From contig JAGUCH010000002.1 of assembly GCA_019096065.1 (NCBI GenBank), positions 13,652,501 to 13,716,500 on the forward strand: a stretch of DNA of 64,000 nt. Reading direction: 5' to 3'. Under the pieces are notes generated by a model. The model was not told where the DNA came from, did no database searches, and saw nothing but the letters and a program-made list of their open reading frames with translations. The position numbers were made by a program, and so were the translations under genes. The DNA comes from Paracyclopina nana (Eukaryota > Arthropoda > Copepoda > Cyclopoida > Cyclopettidae). Positions 44,978 to 55,834 of the stretch are shown piece after piece (positions within the stretch are counted from its first letter, which is position 1; every line of letters begins with the position of its first letter).

Positions 44978-45089
44978 ATCACGTGTCCCGGGTCAAGCAA
45001 GCTAGACTGTTTACCAACAGCTGAAAAAATTCGGTCATGGCGCGGCACGCCAGCGTAGGCAAATATCATGCGTTCCCGGGTCACGTGAT
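44978..45089 (-). promoter_or_regulatory. Two CLEAR/E-box-like CACGTG sites upstream of MFSD1
   Basis: CACGTG occurs at 44980-44985 and 45082-45087, 18 and 120 bp upstream of the MFSD1 ATG. They form an inverted pair ATCACGTGxCCCGGG. The distal site GTCACGTGAT matches the CLEAR consensus GTCACGTGAC at 9 of 10 positions. TFEB/Mitf-family control of a lysosomal gene would fit. Confidence 0.45.
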
Positions 45090-45519
45090 AACAACGAGTA
45101 CTTGTCCCAGAGACTTATATAGTTATATTGTTATTTAAGTCTCTGCTTTGTCCTAAAGAACTCCATGCATGCTAGAATGGAGTTTCTTTACTTTGTCCCA
45201 CGTTCAAGTGATTTAACCAAAAGCACACGCACCCCCCTCAAATGACTCAAATGAAACGACAATTGGCAGATATCACAAGAAGCCCTCGTCAGCCTTCTAA
45301 GCCCAAGTTATTACACTAAGCAATATTCTCTAAAACCAATCTGCCAGACCATATTCTGTGGAACACTTCATTCAAGTCTGAATGAATGCCCATTTTTGTC
45401 AACTTGGTAGTGGGTTCACTACATACGGCAGTGAAGCAAAAATCCCTGTATTTTTGCTGAGATTTTGCGTGCGATCGTATCTACCCTACAATAATGACAT
45501 CACATTTGTTCCTCAAAAA

Positions 45520-45592
45520 GGACTTGACCGGGAATCGAACATGGGTCGGCTGGGTGAAAGGCTTGCACTTTGCCTAGGTCGACTGGACTTTG
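45520..45592 (-). pseudogene. tRNA-Glu-like relic
   Basis: On the - strand the segment reads ...CCTTTCACCCAGCCGACCCATGTTCGATTCCCGG, matching the anticodon arm (TTC) and T-arm of tRNA-Glu with a perfect B-box GTTCGATTCC and an A-box-like TAGGCAAAGTGC. The acceptor stem does not pair and the D-arm is longer than normal. It is probably a pseudogene or SINE head; it abuts the repeat at 45605. Confidence 0.45.
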
Positions 45593-45604
45593 CCACTCGG
45601 TGAT

Positions 45605-46221
45605 ATGCCTACACATTGACTCGGCAAAGGACCTAACCCAAACTACTTACAACACCCAATAATTTTATATTTTCTGAAAGTTTATGTCCCAAGGGTTTAT
45701 TTGGTGATAAAATAAAATTCCTGGCCGATTCCAATAACATAAACATTTTAAAAACGTTTTCCGGAAAGACGGCTCATTTTTTGGGGATAGTTAGCTACAA
45801 CGACCCCCACTAAAATTCAAAAATAAAACTTATGTTACTTCATAGTAAAATGGCTAGGACGAACAGAAACGGAGATATAGCTATGCTAAAAGTTGATTAC
45901 TGCCAACTTGATAAATTTTACATAATAAGCTTGGCAGCAAATATCTCATTTTGAGTGCATTTTACAGACTTGCTTATGGAATAAAAAAAAGTTAGATCTT
46001 CTTGTTCAGAGGGGGTCATTGCTCTTAATTATCTCAAAAAATAATAAACTGTAGGTGCTAGACGTTTTTGAAAATTTTATGTTATGGGAAGCCATAGGCC
46101 AGGATTTTTAAATTACTACCAAATGAACCCTAAGAACACAAGCTTTCAGAAAATGTATATTTTTTGGGGTGTTGTAAAGAGTTTGGGTAAGGACCTTCTT
46201 CAAGTCAATGTGCCCAGGCAT
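45605..46221. repeat. 617-bp inverted-repeat element, copy A
   Basis: Arms of about 100 bp: ATGCCTACACATTGACT... with CCTAACCCAAACT...TACAACACCC at the left, and the reverse complement at the right (GGGTGTTGTAAAGAGTTTGGGTAAGG...AGTCAATGTGCCCAGGCAT). No transposase is present. The interior shares sequence with copy B (for example GACTTGCTTATG and GGTGCTAGA). MITE-like. Confidence 0.65.
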
Positions 46222-46289
46222 CAATCTCAAGAGATCCAACTATTGCTCTGAGTTTTGTAGTTTCTAATGAAACATTAACTTGATAGAGT

Positions 46290-46792
46290 GGTAGCCTAAC
46301 ACAGGCTAAATTTCCCAAAAAAAATATGCATGTATTCTGAAAGTTAATAAGTTAATAAGTTTGGTAGTTTTTCTGTCAAAGTGAATGAAGTTGACCCCCT
46401 CCAAAGTCACACGATCTTATTTTATTTACTTCATAACAAAATCGTTACAGTTATCAGGAAAGGAGATGTAGCATAGCAAAAATCGAATTACAGCCAAGGC
46501 TATCCTATCCAACTGCTTGCTACAAGTATGAGCTTTAATATATCCCTTTCTGAGCATTTTGGAGACTTGCTTATGTAATAAAGAAAGCTAGATAAGAGAT
46601 CTTAAAAGGTTGCAGTTGCTATAAACAACCTTTAAAAAATTAAAAGATACAGGTGCTAGAGGCTTTTAATAATTTTATGTTAGGTAGCGCTAGGCTAGGA
46701 TTTTAAAATCACTACCAAATGAACCCTAGGGGAATGAGCTTTCATAAAAGATGCGTATTTTAGATGGGGAGTTTTGTCTGGGTTAGGCTACC
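46290..46792. repeat. Inverted-repeat element, diverged copy B
   Basis: Second copy of the family at 45605-46221, with ends GGTAGCCTAAC (46290-46300) and GTTAGGCTACC (46782-46792). It shares ACTACCAAATGAACCCTA and GGTGCTAGA with copy A but is clearly diverged. The two lie head-to-tail 68 bp apart. Confidence 0.6.
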
Positions 46793-47207
46793 CCTCAGGT
46801 TAATGCGATGGGTATCTCTCAAATGTGGCTCAAGTACGTTCAATGCATAGCATGCATTGTAGATCTTTGCGCTTGAGGTTTCTCTTCTAGTTTCATATGC
46901 TGGCATCAATAACAAAAAGGGGACATCCTATTCTGTTAACTCGCCGAAACAGTAAACAAGCAATTTGGCAACTATTTTTAACAACCTAATACATAAAAAA
47001 AGATTTGGCCAAATTTTTATTCAACATAGATGACGATGATCCGTAGATGATTCTTTGCGTTAAAATTGTAAAGTGAACCCCCCATCCCAAAGTATTGCAA
47101 GGAGTTTACGGGAATCAATACCGCGCCAGGGACTCCTTTCATACTAACAAAGGTATTCTGAAATCAATTACTTCGCATGTACGATGAGTTTCAAGTTAGT
47201 TCTGTAA

Positions 47208-49635
47208 TCAGTCCATGACAGGTCGGGCAGATCCGGTCAAGGAAATTTTCTGTCCTTTCATTTTCTTGCTTTTTTTCTTTGAGCCGCCTTCAGAGGGAGT
47301 TTCCTTAGACAAAGAAATTGAAGTAGCCTGAGCGAACGCCAAAGCCAGAGCATCGCCGAGACTTGCTTTGGGTGGTGGAGGGACATAGTCCTCTGGTTCA
47401 GGCTCCGAGTCTTCATTCTTTGAGATGGTCTTTAATTCGGGAAATGTCATCGATTTGGGTACATAGGCTTGTGGTTTAGCCACACCGCTTTTCAACATCT
47501 TAAGTGAACTCAACAGTTACATCAATTTATAAATTGAAATCCTTATCTTGGTTACCTTAGCAAAAGTTGCTTCACTTGATCCTCCCTCTGCTCCCATGGG
47601 CGACGAGCTAAGAGTACTGTCAAATGAGGCTCCATATGAGGTTGAAGTCGCACTTCTAGATCAGAAAAAGTCAATGAACGTCAGTTTACAAATCATGAAG
47701 AGGAAAACGCTAACCTGGCTGATACGGATGGAATAGCCAATGCTCCAACTTCAGGGAAATGAAAAGCCGACTCAATGCGACATTTCAAGTCAGGAAACTT
47801 TCCCATCCGCTTATTCTCCTCGTCCGTGACCCACTTCTCCCAACGCTTTTCATCACGAGCCCTGCGACGTCTCTTGTTCCTCCGAGCCTCAATTTGCGGC
47901 CTAAACTGCTCCTGAGTCTCTTGGGAAATAACCGAGTGGTTCAGTGTGATTTCACACACCTCGAAAATCGATGTTAATGGCAAATGCCTCAAGTATCTGA
48001 GACGGTTTCGAAGCTCTTCAGTCATGGAGGCGTTGTCTTTCTCTTGAATTCTACCCTTGATCTTGAGAGGGCACTGCTCAAGAGATCCGTACTCGTAAAC
48101 AAGCATTTGCACATTCAAGGCATGCATGTAAATGGGCTGGCCATCCTTAGATTGATAGAAGTAAAACGTGTCTTTCCTCACGTTCTTAGGATTGATGTCC
48201 AAGTCCTCATAAGTGAACTCATCAGACAAGTTCCCTTCAATGCTATCCTGCGTTCCATCAGAGCTAGAGCTACTTGCATGTCTAGCCTTGTTTAAAGAGG
48301 AATCCAACATGCTGGCTTTCTCTTCGGGAATTTCCTGCAGTTTAGGAGTGGACTTCTTGGGTGCATCAATTTCCTCGTTGACACTCATTTGCCGGTTGTT
48401 CAAGTAGCCCAACGCTTCTTCAATGAAACAAGCCTCAGGTTCATCTTTGTCCTCGCTGTATCGTTCTTCCAATTCACTTTTCTCTCTGCCAATTATTTTT
48501 GAGACAACTTGTTGTGGCTCAGCCAAGATCAGCTGAGAATGACCAGTGTATTGATCCGCGATGTTAGGGTGCATCAAGTTCACATTGGGATGGTACCTCT
48601 GTACTGGCAGAGCAAACAAGGAGTCACGGTCTCTACGCATCAAAGAAAACTCAATCTCGTCGTTGATCTTGAACTCCTTCCATGGCCTAGAGACAACAGA
48701 CTTCAAATCTGGCTTGTGGATGGCTTCATAGCAAATGGGGCATTTGCGCCAGTTATGATCAGACAAGGCTAAGTAATGTAAAATGCAAGGCCAGCAAAAG
48801 ACATGGCCGCATCTCGTGATTTTGGCAGCCTTTGGAGGGTACAAGCAGATCGGACAAGAGGGGACCGAAGATGTCGTTTTAAGCACCACTTGCTCAATCA
48901 GATCCCAATTGACGAGGATGTCTGGATCCACAAGGTGAACTCCATACTCACCACTAGACTTGACCACAAATTGACAGCTGAAAAATCCCATTTTTTATGA
49001 GCAGTCCTTCGAGTCGTGAACTTTAAAACTTACTTAGCTTGAAGGTACTGCTCCTTGTTGTACCTAACTCGCTTAGGCTCGTAACCATTTCCACTACGAT
49101 GGCGATTCTTTTCATGGGAGCCTTTTTTGCCCTGTTTCCCTCTAGGCTCAAATTGGAAATTTAGCAACTGATTCAAGTTGTACTTTTTGCTGGCCGGGTT
49201 GAAAACAGAACCAACTTCAAACTCATCTTCCATCATCATCTCAGTGGCAACATGGGCGATGTCATGGGCCGAGACACTGGACAGGGGTTCATGCTGCTGA
49301 TCCTTAGAAAGCTGCTGGTGTTGCTGCAGCTGCTGACGTTGAAGGTGTTGCTTCTTGTGACCCTTGAATTGTCTTCGAGGATCAGAGGCTGAAGCGGCAA
49401 AGGAAGCCGAAGCCAGATCATTGCCTCCACGGGCATGATCACGACGCCTGGGCCCAGCCTTTGGTCTCGCAGCCTCTGAAGAAAATGACGAATTGACATT
49501 CAGCCGCGGATGCAGAAAAGAGCTGTTGTTACCTCTAACGTTCTTGTCAGCATTGCTAGATGTCAAGTTGAAGCTGCCCCTGCTCTTGGTCGAGTTGACA
49601 TCCATGTTGGGGCAGTAGTTGTCGTCGTTGAACAT
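47208..49635 (-). CDS. RNF10: RING finger protein 10 (RNF10)
   Basis: Four exons: 49034-49635, 47715-48977, 47556-47655 and 47208-47498, 751 aa. The N-terminal half is low-complexity (Ser/Asn, Gln-rich) and ends in the RNF10 signature NLNQLLNFQFEPRG...YNKEQYLQANCQFVV, where the last junction spans an intron. Then VDPDILVNWDLIEQV and a RING finger CPICLYPPKAAKITRCGHVFCWPCILHYL...CPICYEAIHKPDLKSV. Further matches: LNVQMLVYEYGSLEQCP and LRHLPLTSIFEVCEI...QEQFRPQ. The tail is Lys-rich. Known RNF10 is an E3 ligase that ubiquitinates ribosomal proteins of stalled 40S subunits. The start MFNDDNY is the first ATG in frame; a short 5'UTR follows upstream. Confidence 0.9.
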
Positions 49636-50488
49636 TCAACAATTGGTCTCCAAAGTATGGAGCAGTTTTGCTGCCTTGCAAGGCTTCCACAGCGGTTATG
49701 TTGTGTGATGGCGACATCCTTTTAGAACTGAGCCATGATTGCTTCACAGAAAAAAACGCCAAGATTTTACTCTTGAGCGAGATAAAGAGGAGTCGGGCGA
49801 TTTGAAGTCAGAAAGGGGTGAAAAGCGGAGCTGAAAAGCGGCGAGAGGTTTTGGCAACCCCTAGCAGCTTTATAGAGGTCGTCTGGAGACGAAGAGGATC
49901 ACGGAGAAATCACCCCAACAAGGAGGGATTTCACAATGCAGGAAGAAGGAATTTCGACCGAACGAACTCGGCTGAAAAATGGCAGAATTTAGCTGCGCAG
50001 CTGCAAAGAAAAACACACACTGCTAACACTCGTCAATTTAACGGAAAAAGCCAAATTACGCTATTATTTCGCGTGAACGGTCCAATTGCTTAAAAATCAG
50101 TCCGTCTTATCAAATCGAATTGTACCAGTTCTAGTAGAAAGTACTTCCTATTTGTAATTTTGTTAAAATTTCAGCAGTTTCAAAACTTTGCGGGAGAATG
50201 AAAACAAGATAATATTTCATAATTGACTCCACGAGTAACTATTTACTAGCGTCCAATAGGAAAGAGAAGTGATTGCTTTTCTTTAGGAAGCCCTAAAAAA
50301 CTTTACTTGAGGACATACGAATTCAAATTCATTGGCGGGAAAACTAAGCTTCTATTACTGATTATGTATAAGTATCGTCAAAACAAGTTTTATGATTCCG
50401 CTATAGTGGCATATTTATTAAACACTTATATGTAATTTGGAAGACTAAACAAATATCGGACATACATGTAAAGCTATGAATAGTATAG
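49636..50488. other. Intergenic region upstream of RNF10
   Basis: About 850 bp between RNF10 and the downstream end of the RING/SIAH gene. It includes the likely RNF10 5'UTR and promoter. No repeat or gene is supported. Confidence 0.4.
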
Positions 50489-51154
50489 CTATAAAGGATA
50501 TACAAAGTAAAGTAACATAAACAGCAAGTTTAACGCAATGCTAAATACGAACATCATAATTAAGTAGTCATTGGCCAGCCCGAAATGCTTGTCTTTCATA
50601 TGATTGATCAGCTTGTTCTGCATTATTTGCTCTTTGCATTTAGCAATAGGGCAGTCTACGAGGCGGAATTCACACACTTGCAAATGTTCCAATTTCTTGG
50701 ATCTCGAGATCTTTTCAGCGCATCCTCTGTGATCGAAATCACAATTTACAGGCTCATAGGGACAACCGTTGTTTTCGTGCCGTAAAAGCAGGCTTCCGGC
50801 AAGCTCGAGTTTACAGCCAAATTCTGCAAATTTGCACTGAGCAGGTACTTTGTCCTCTAATAGCCTTTCAGCAAAGTACAGCCTCATTTGGTTTTCTTCT
50901 GTGATGGAAATTCGGCAAATAGGACAAGTGTTGAGCCTTGGGCGGCAGATGTTGCAAATCATGTGACCTTGAGAGCAAGCAAATATGGGCGTGGCAGGCC
51001 TTGGCACTACGTAGCAGACGGGACACTCGAAATACTCCCTCAATTCTTCTGTTGAGATGCTGGGTGACAGCATTTGTAACATAGTCGGTCTCACAGAACT
51101 CTCTGAGGCGACTGAGGAAGGACTTTCCGACACTGACCTCCTAATTCTTCGCAT
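50489..51154 (-). CDS. RING / SIAH-type zinc finger protein with C-terminal membrane anchor
   Basis: Single-exon 221-aa protein. After a basic, Ser-rich N terminus, a RING finger spans about residues 38-76 (CPVC, CSQGHMICNIC, CPIC). A SIAH/TRAF-like zinc-finger region follows (CKFAEFGCK, LLRHENNGCPYEPVNC, HRGCAEKIS, HLQVCEFRLVDCPIAKC). The final 25 residues are strongly hydrophobic (YLIMMFVFSIALNLLFMLLY), a probable tail anchor. The seven-in-absentia substrate-binding domain is absent, so this is a short Siah-like E3 ligase of arthropod type, perhaps on an internal membrane. No specific orthologue is recognised. It lies between RNF10 and ISOC on the same strand, without sign of co-transcription. 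Confidence 0.75.
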   Translation of the reverse strand: MRRIRRSVSESPSSVASESSVRPTMLQMLSPSISTEELREYFECPVCYVVPRPATPIFACSQGHMICNICRPRLNTCPICRISITEENQMRLYFAERLLEDKVPAQCKFAEFGCKLELAGSLLLRHENNGCPYEPVNCDFDHRGCAEKISRSKKLEHLQVCEFRLVDCPIAKCKEQIMQNKLINHMKDKHFGLANDYLIMMFVFSIALNLLFMLLYFVYPL

Positions 51155-51397
51155 TTTGGACCTCGATTTGATAACCTGACAGCTAAGGCAACGCGAGTTC
51201 TGCCTTTGTTTATTATTTGTATTTAGATTTCATTTCGCGGAATTTACGAGCGAAATAAATTACGCAACCTATTCACTATGTTATTTTTTTACGTAGTGCA
51301 ATGCAGTTAACCATTTTTATTGAAATATTTTGTATATTTGTACCAATGGCTACCACTAATGCTCAATATGTATAGGCTGTGAAGCTACAGCCATTGT

Positions 51398-52092
51398 TTA
51401 GTTGAGCAATCCCGTATCAAGGGCTGAATTCATAACAAGCTTCTGCAATTTCCTAAACTTGGGATGGGCTGCATCTGGTGCCAAGCCCAAAATGATTCTT
51501 TCAGAGGTTGACAAAAATGCCCCGGCTTCTTTCATGGCTTCAAAGGCAAATTTTCTATCCACGAGTGACCTGGAGGAGCAGCAATCCACGACAACGTGAA
51601 CATCCAGGTCATGGTCAGCAATTAGCTCAAGACAAGTGTGGTAAATGCATGCATGAGTCTCAATACCACATATGATAATCGACGATACATCTGGCCTAGT
51701 GTCAAACAACCGTTAAATCATTCAAAACGTGTTCATCAGTTTTACCTGCATTTGGGAAAATAAAGTACGTTTTCAAAGAAAGAAAGTATCTACCTCTTTT
51801 GCTTCAGCTCTGCCATCAAGTTAGGGACTGCTGCCATGGAAAAACAGGTTTTCTCGTAAGGTTTGATATTGGCTTCAGCCAAGCCAAGCTCTGGAACTGT
51901 GGGGCCAAGGCCTTTAGGGTACTGCTCTGTAGCCATTATGGGCAACTCCATGACCTGAGCTGCCCCCATCACCCTTTTGGAGTTTTGCACAATTTCATTG
52001 AAGTAGGCAATGTTGGGAGCAAATTTGACTTGCATGTCACAGAGGAACAAGGCCGATTTAGAGGCCTTTAAAAGGCCCAGGCTTTTTGACAT
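51398..52092 (-). CDS. ISOC2: Isochorismatase domain-containing protein (ISOC1/ISOC2)
   Basis: Two exons, 51794-52092 and 51398-51695, 198 aa. The start MSKSLGLL at 52092 is preferred over in-frame codons further upstream because an acceptor-like TTGCAG precedes it. Conserved blocks: ALFLCDMQVKF (catalytic Asp region), NIAYFNEIV, MATEQYPKGLGPTVPELG, KTCFSM, IIICGIETHACI (nucleophilic Cys region), HVVVDCCSSRS and AGAFLSTSE. Length equals human ISOC2 (205 aa). The family belongs to the cysteine hydrolase/isochorismatase fold; the physiological substrate in animals is not known. ISOC1 and ISOC2 cannot be separated with certainty. Confidence 0.88.
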
Positions 52093-52600
52093 GCTGCTCT
52101 GCTGCTTCAGCTGCAAGAATTATATATGTTTGTTGTGCTGCGAGTGCATATGTAGGAGCCAAAGTTCACGCACAATTTTGTCTGGCTGTACTACACGTAC
52201 ACATTATTAAATGCTGATATATGCTTTATAATGCTTAAGAAGTTTCGTACTTTGATATATCGCTGTAATTATAGGGAAAGCTGGAAAACCAGTTTGTCGG
52301 AAAATGAAGCTCAGATAAGGTTAAGCACTCTAATATAGTATATATAGCGTTATATGTAGTACAACAAATATTGTAGATGATCGTGTAAATATCTTGACTT
52401 TCTTGCACTATGTGGCATTTAAATTGAAAAAGCTAGCACTTAACTCGTTTCTTAGACATTCCATATGTTGTATACACAAGTGAAATATGACTGTCATAAT
52501 GATGGTAGGGGTTTTTCGAATCAGAAGTTGGCCACTGTGCTTCAGGTTTAAAGATAGAAAATAGAAATAGGCCCTGAAGTCTGACAGTCTATAACTCAAA
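52093..52600. other. Divergent intergenic region ISOC / unknown gene
   Basis: 508 bp, AT-rich, upstream of two divergent genes. No repeat, RNA gene or coding sequence recognised. Confidence 0.4.
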
Positions 52601-53340
52601 ATGACCCCAAACGCACATCATAGGGCTGTAATTTTTTCTTTACTTGCAATTTTTGTGACTTTTACATCCTGCCTCAACATTACCATTGACCAGCGACTCA
52701 ATCAAGAGTGTGTAGACGATACTAGCTCAATAATGATGCCAAGAGTTATCTCATTCACAACTCCTGTTGATTTGGAAAGGCTGCGAGAGTCTGTTATTGG
52801 GACCTCGACAATTTCGAACCATTTGACAGCTTTGTTCACTTTTAATGGAATTCTAATTATCGCTTACTCCGTAACAGGTAAGGGCATATTCAGTAGTTCT
52901 ACTAAGTTATTCAAGGGTTTTTACTTGAAGGTGTTGCCCATTTCTATGTGACGGAAACATTGAACTTGCCTGACGTTGTTAGAACAACCCTGAAAAAATT
53001 GGACCCATTGTTTTCACCGACGAGCACAGCAAGAACGGTTTTCACAATTTTGAGGAATGCCATCTTTGGCATTGGAGGTCGAATCATGTTCGACTTTTTC
53101 TCGAATCCTCCGTCCACAGTGAGAGAATTTGATAGCATCCGCAACGAGGATTTGGTAGCTCCAGTCTTCACTAGCAACTTTCTCAGAATTTGGCTTGCAA
53201 GATTTTGGGTGCAGTTTTTCTCTGTGACAACAGGACTTGCAATTGCATATTACGTAGCTGATCAGAGAAAGAAGGGTGAAGATCGGATTGACGATCCAAC
53301 TTTCAATCCAAGCTTTTACGAGGCTGCTATCACAGTGTGA
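52601..53340 (+). CDS. Unrecognised secreted or membrane protein
   Basis: Two exons, 52601-52877 and 52931-53340 (53-bp intron), 228 aa. I do not recognise the family. An N-terminal signal peptide (VIFSLLAIFVTFTSCL) is followed by NITIDQRLNQEC (N-glycosylation site), a hydrophobic stretch LTALFTFNGILIIAYSVTG around residue 75-95, a segment TARTVFTILRNAIFGIGGRIMFDFF and a second hydrophobic stretch WVQFFSVTTGLAIAYYVADQRKK near residue 195 that could be a membrane anchor with a short basic cytoplasmic tail. Intron phase and splice sites are clean, so it is a real gene. It converges with LRRC59. Confidence 0.65.
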
Positions 53341-53653
53341 ATAATCAGTTTAGTTTTCTCAACTAAAAGTGACAAAAGATCTGTTCCTAAAACGCTAACT
53401 ATGGTGGCCTGGTATTTCACGTTTTTGTGACCGCTTTGCTGACTTGACTCATGAACGCCTCACTACAATAAGCATTTTTATGCTACGTTGTTATGTCCTT
53501 TTACTCTAATATAGATTCGGTTAGCCTCAATAAAATTGACCCAAATCTGGTGCTCATAAATAATAAATTATTTTTAAAAGCTTTGTTGTATATTTGATTG
53601 TGAAGGTCAAAGACATTCCCAGATTCAAAATTCTAGAGTAGATAATGAAATGA
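53341..53653. other. Short convergent intergenic region
   Basis: 313 bp between convergent stop codons, AT-rich, with AATAAA-like motifs near 53530 and 53560 serving as likely 3' ends. Nothing else is seen. Confidence 0.4.
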
Positions 53654-55036
53654 TCAATTCAAAGCATTGCTCACAGTCGTTTGCAAGTAATTACTGACTT
53701 GCAAGCACTTATCATATGCCATGCTCATGTACACCGGAACATTAGCCTCCATCCACTTCCAAGCCATTTTCGCATAGGTGATAACATAGTCACCAATGTG
53801 ACTGAGATGGGGCCTAGCCCACGTCCACGCCTTGTTTGCTTCAACTTGCGCACGCTTCCAGCCTTCAAAGAGCGCAGATTTGGCAGAGCACACATAAGGT
53901 CCCATGTGAGTGTTGATCTTGTGCGCGACTATGTCATTTCTAGCTTTGAATTCCTCCCATAGCCAATGTGCCGTATCTCTGGCTTGTTTCGTGTAGGGCT
54001 TGGAGCTTTCAAGCCACTTGTCGGCTTTTTTACTCCATTCCACCAAAGTGACATCCACATCTTTTTGGATGATGGGCAACGCTCGCTCAATGGATCTTTG
54101 ATCAAGATGACCATTAGTGTAGATCCAAACCAAGGACACACCAAAGCCCATAGTGAGTAAGGCCAAGGCCATGATAGACATGAAAATTGAGTAGCAGCAC
54201 CCGGTTTTGGCCTGCTTGTCATACACTGCAGCGTTATCCACCTTGGCCCTTGGACTCTGCTCCATTTCGTGCCTCATGCTGGCCATAGCTTCCACTTCGG
54301 CCTTTTTACGAGCAGCTTCCTCTCGCATACGATTATCTTGCTTCCTCTTCTCCTTGGCAGCCTTCTTCTCAGCCTTCAGCTTTGCCTTTTCCTCTTCCTC
54401 TAACTGCAAACGCTGCTGAGCTAGTGCTCTTTGATCGGCGAGCAACTTTTGATGCAATCGCTCTTGATGGCTTTGCACGCTTTGCAACAGAGCGACAACT
54501 TTTTTGGCACACGTGGCGCAGTCCGCGGGCGTTATGCAAGGCCCTGCAGCCTTGGCCAAAGCAGAGTCTAAGGGGTTGTTCTTCAGGTCGAGCCACTTGA
54601 GATTCTTCAACTGGCAGAAACTCACCTACAGGAAAATCGACATTAATTAAGACATGAACACTTTTAGATCAGGGATCAGAATCACCGGTAGCCTTTTCAG
54701 CTGATTGCTGTAAAGATCAAGATGCCTCAAGCTCTTGAGCTGTCCGAAGTATTCTGGCAGCTCTGTCAGTTGGTTCTTGCTCAGGTCCAAGTGAATAATA
54801 TGCGTCAATGTCGGAAAGTTTTCCGGCAGCCACGTCAGCAAATTGTTGGACAGATCCAAATGAGTGCCTTTAGTCAGCTCACTCTAGAAATCGATTTAAC
54901 TTTAATTGCTTTCTACGGAAGTAAGAGTACTCAAACTCACTATCTCCTTGACAGGGACCTCGGTGAGTTGCATCAGACTCAGGTCAAGCTGATTGTCTTC
55001 TAGCTTGTCTTTCAAGCTGTTCACTTTGCCAGGCAT
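53654..55036 (-). CDS. LRRC59: Leucine-rich repeat-containing protein 59 (LRRC59)
   Basis: Three exons, 54941-55036, 54686-54883 and 53654-54625, 421 aa. N-terminal leucine-rich repeats (LDLSNNLLTWLPENF, HLDLSKNQLTELPEYF, HLDLYSNQLKRLPV, then CQLKNLKWLDLKNNPLD, the LRRC59 signature) are followed by a long charged coiled coil (QRLQLEEEEKAKLKAEKKAAKEKRKQ) and a transmembrane helix (IMALALLTMGFGVSLVWIY). The C-terminal region after the membrane is longer than in vertebrates (human 307 aa), with Trp-rich helices (TAHWLWEEFK, KAWTWARPHL). Known LRRC59 is a tail-anchored ER/nuclear envelope protein that binds ribosomes and importin-mediated cargo such as FGF1. The C-terminal extension is lineage-specific. 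Confidence 0.87.
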
Positions 55037-55834
55037 ATTTCGACGGTTGACAGCAAAAGCTTTATGTCAAAAACAAGAACGCACCGGTAAAACACAACAA
55101 CAGACACTATCTCACAGCCTCAGACGCAGTTTTAACCAAAATCTTATAATTTTTTGTCTTGGCTTGAATTTGAATTGAGTTAATGTCGTGTTCTCTCAAT
55201 TTCTATTCACTCCCGGCAAATTGGCAACAAAAAAATTGAGGCAGATGAATCGGGAAGATTATCAAAATGCCTGAATTTTCGCGAGCAATTCTTCTCTCAT
55301 TGATTTTAATGCGATCAGTTTATTGCCTGCTTTTGAAAATTTTCAGCCAAAAATATTGAACAAAACAGCCCTCAAGCGTCTTTTATTTGTACACTGAAAG
55401 CAAAATAGTAACAATGCAATCCGCGTTGTACGAGCCAAGAGTAACGACTGCTCAAGGACGCAAAAAATAAATGTGCTATTCTCGTTGGTTTTACAAGCAA
55501 GCTTAGCCTAAATGTCGTCAAATCGGATGGATGCTACGTTAATTAACTTTTGTTGGTTTTCATTTCGCGGAAAATAGCACATGTCAACAGCAACTCACAA
55601 CCTTGCCAAACACTTAACTTTGTTAGGATGAAACGAGCCCTCACATTTGAGGCTGAAAAAGTGATCGAGTGGCATGTTATGGGGCGCTGTTGTGCTCTAC
55701 TAAGTCGACTTGATTATCAGGATGGGCTCATTTTCGGTCCTGAGAGTCGGAAAATCTGCTCTTATCACCACTATTCTCACTTGCTAGGCAGTAGCAATTC
55801 GCATTCATATCTGCCAAACTAGACACACGAAATT
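55037..55834. other. Divergent intergenic region upstream of LRRC59
   Basis: About 800 bp upstream of LRRC59 and of the gene at 55835. It is AT-rich. A 90-codon frame at 55550-55822 has no family signature and no supporting splice sites, and I do not call it. Confidence 0.4.

Larger units (their letters stand above)
44963..47207. other. Repeat-rich intergenic region between MFSD1 and RNF10
   Basis: 2.2 kb without a convincing gene. It contains the MFSD1 promoter, a tRNA-Glu-like relic (45520-45592) and two copies of an inverted-repeat family (45605-46221 and 46290-46792). The part 46800-47207 is AT-rich and unremarkable. Confidence 0.5.

Noticed and set aside
55550-55822. 90-codon frame upstream of the coiled-coil gene
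   Set aside because: No domain, no splice consistency with the downstream exons, and ordinary intergenic composition.
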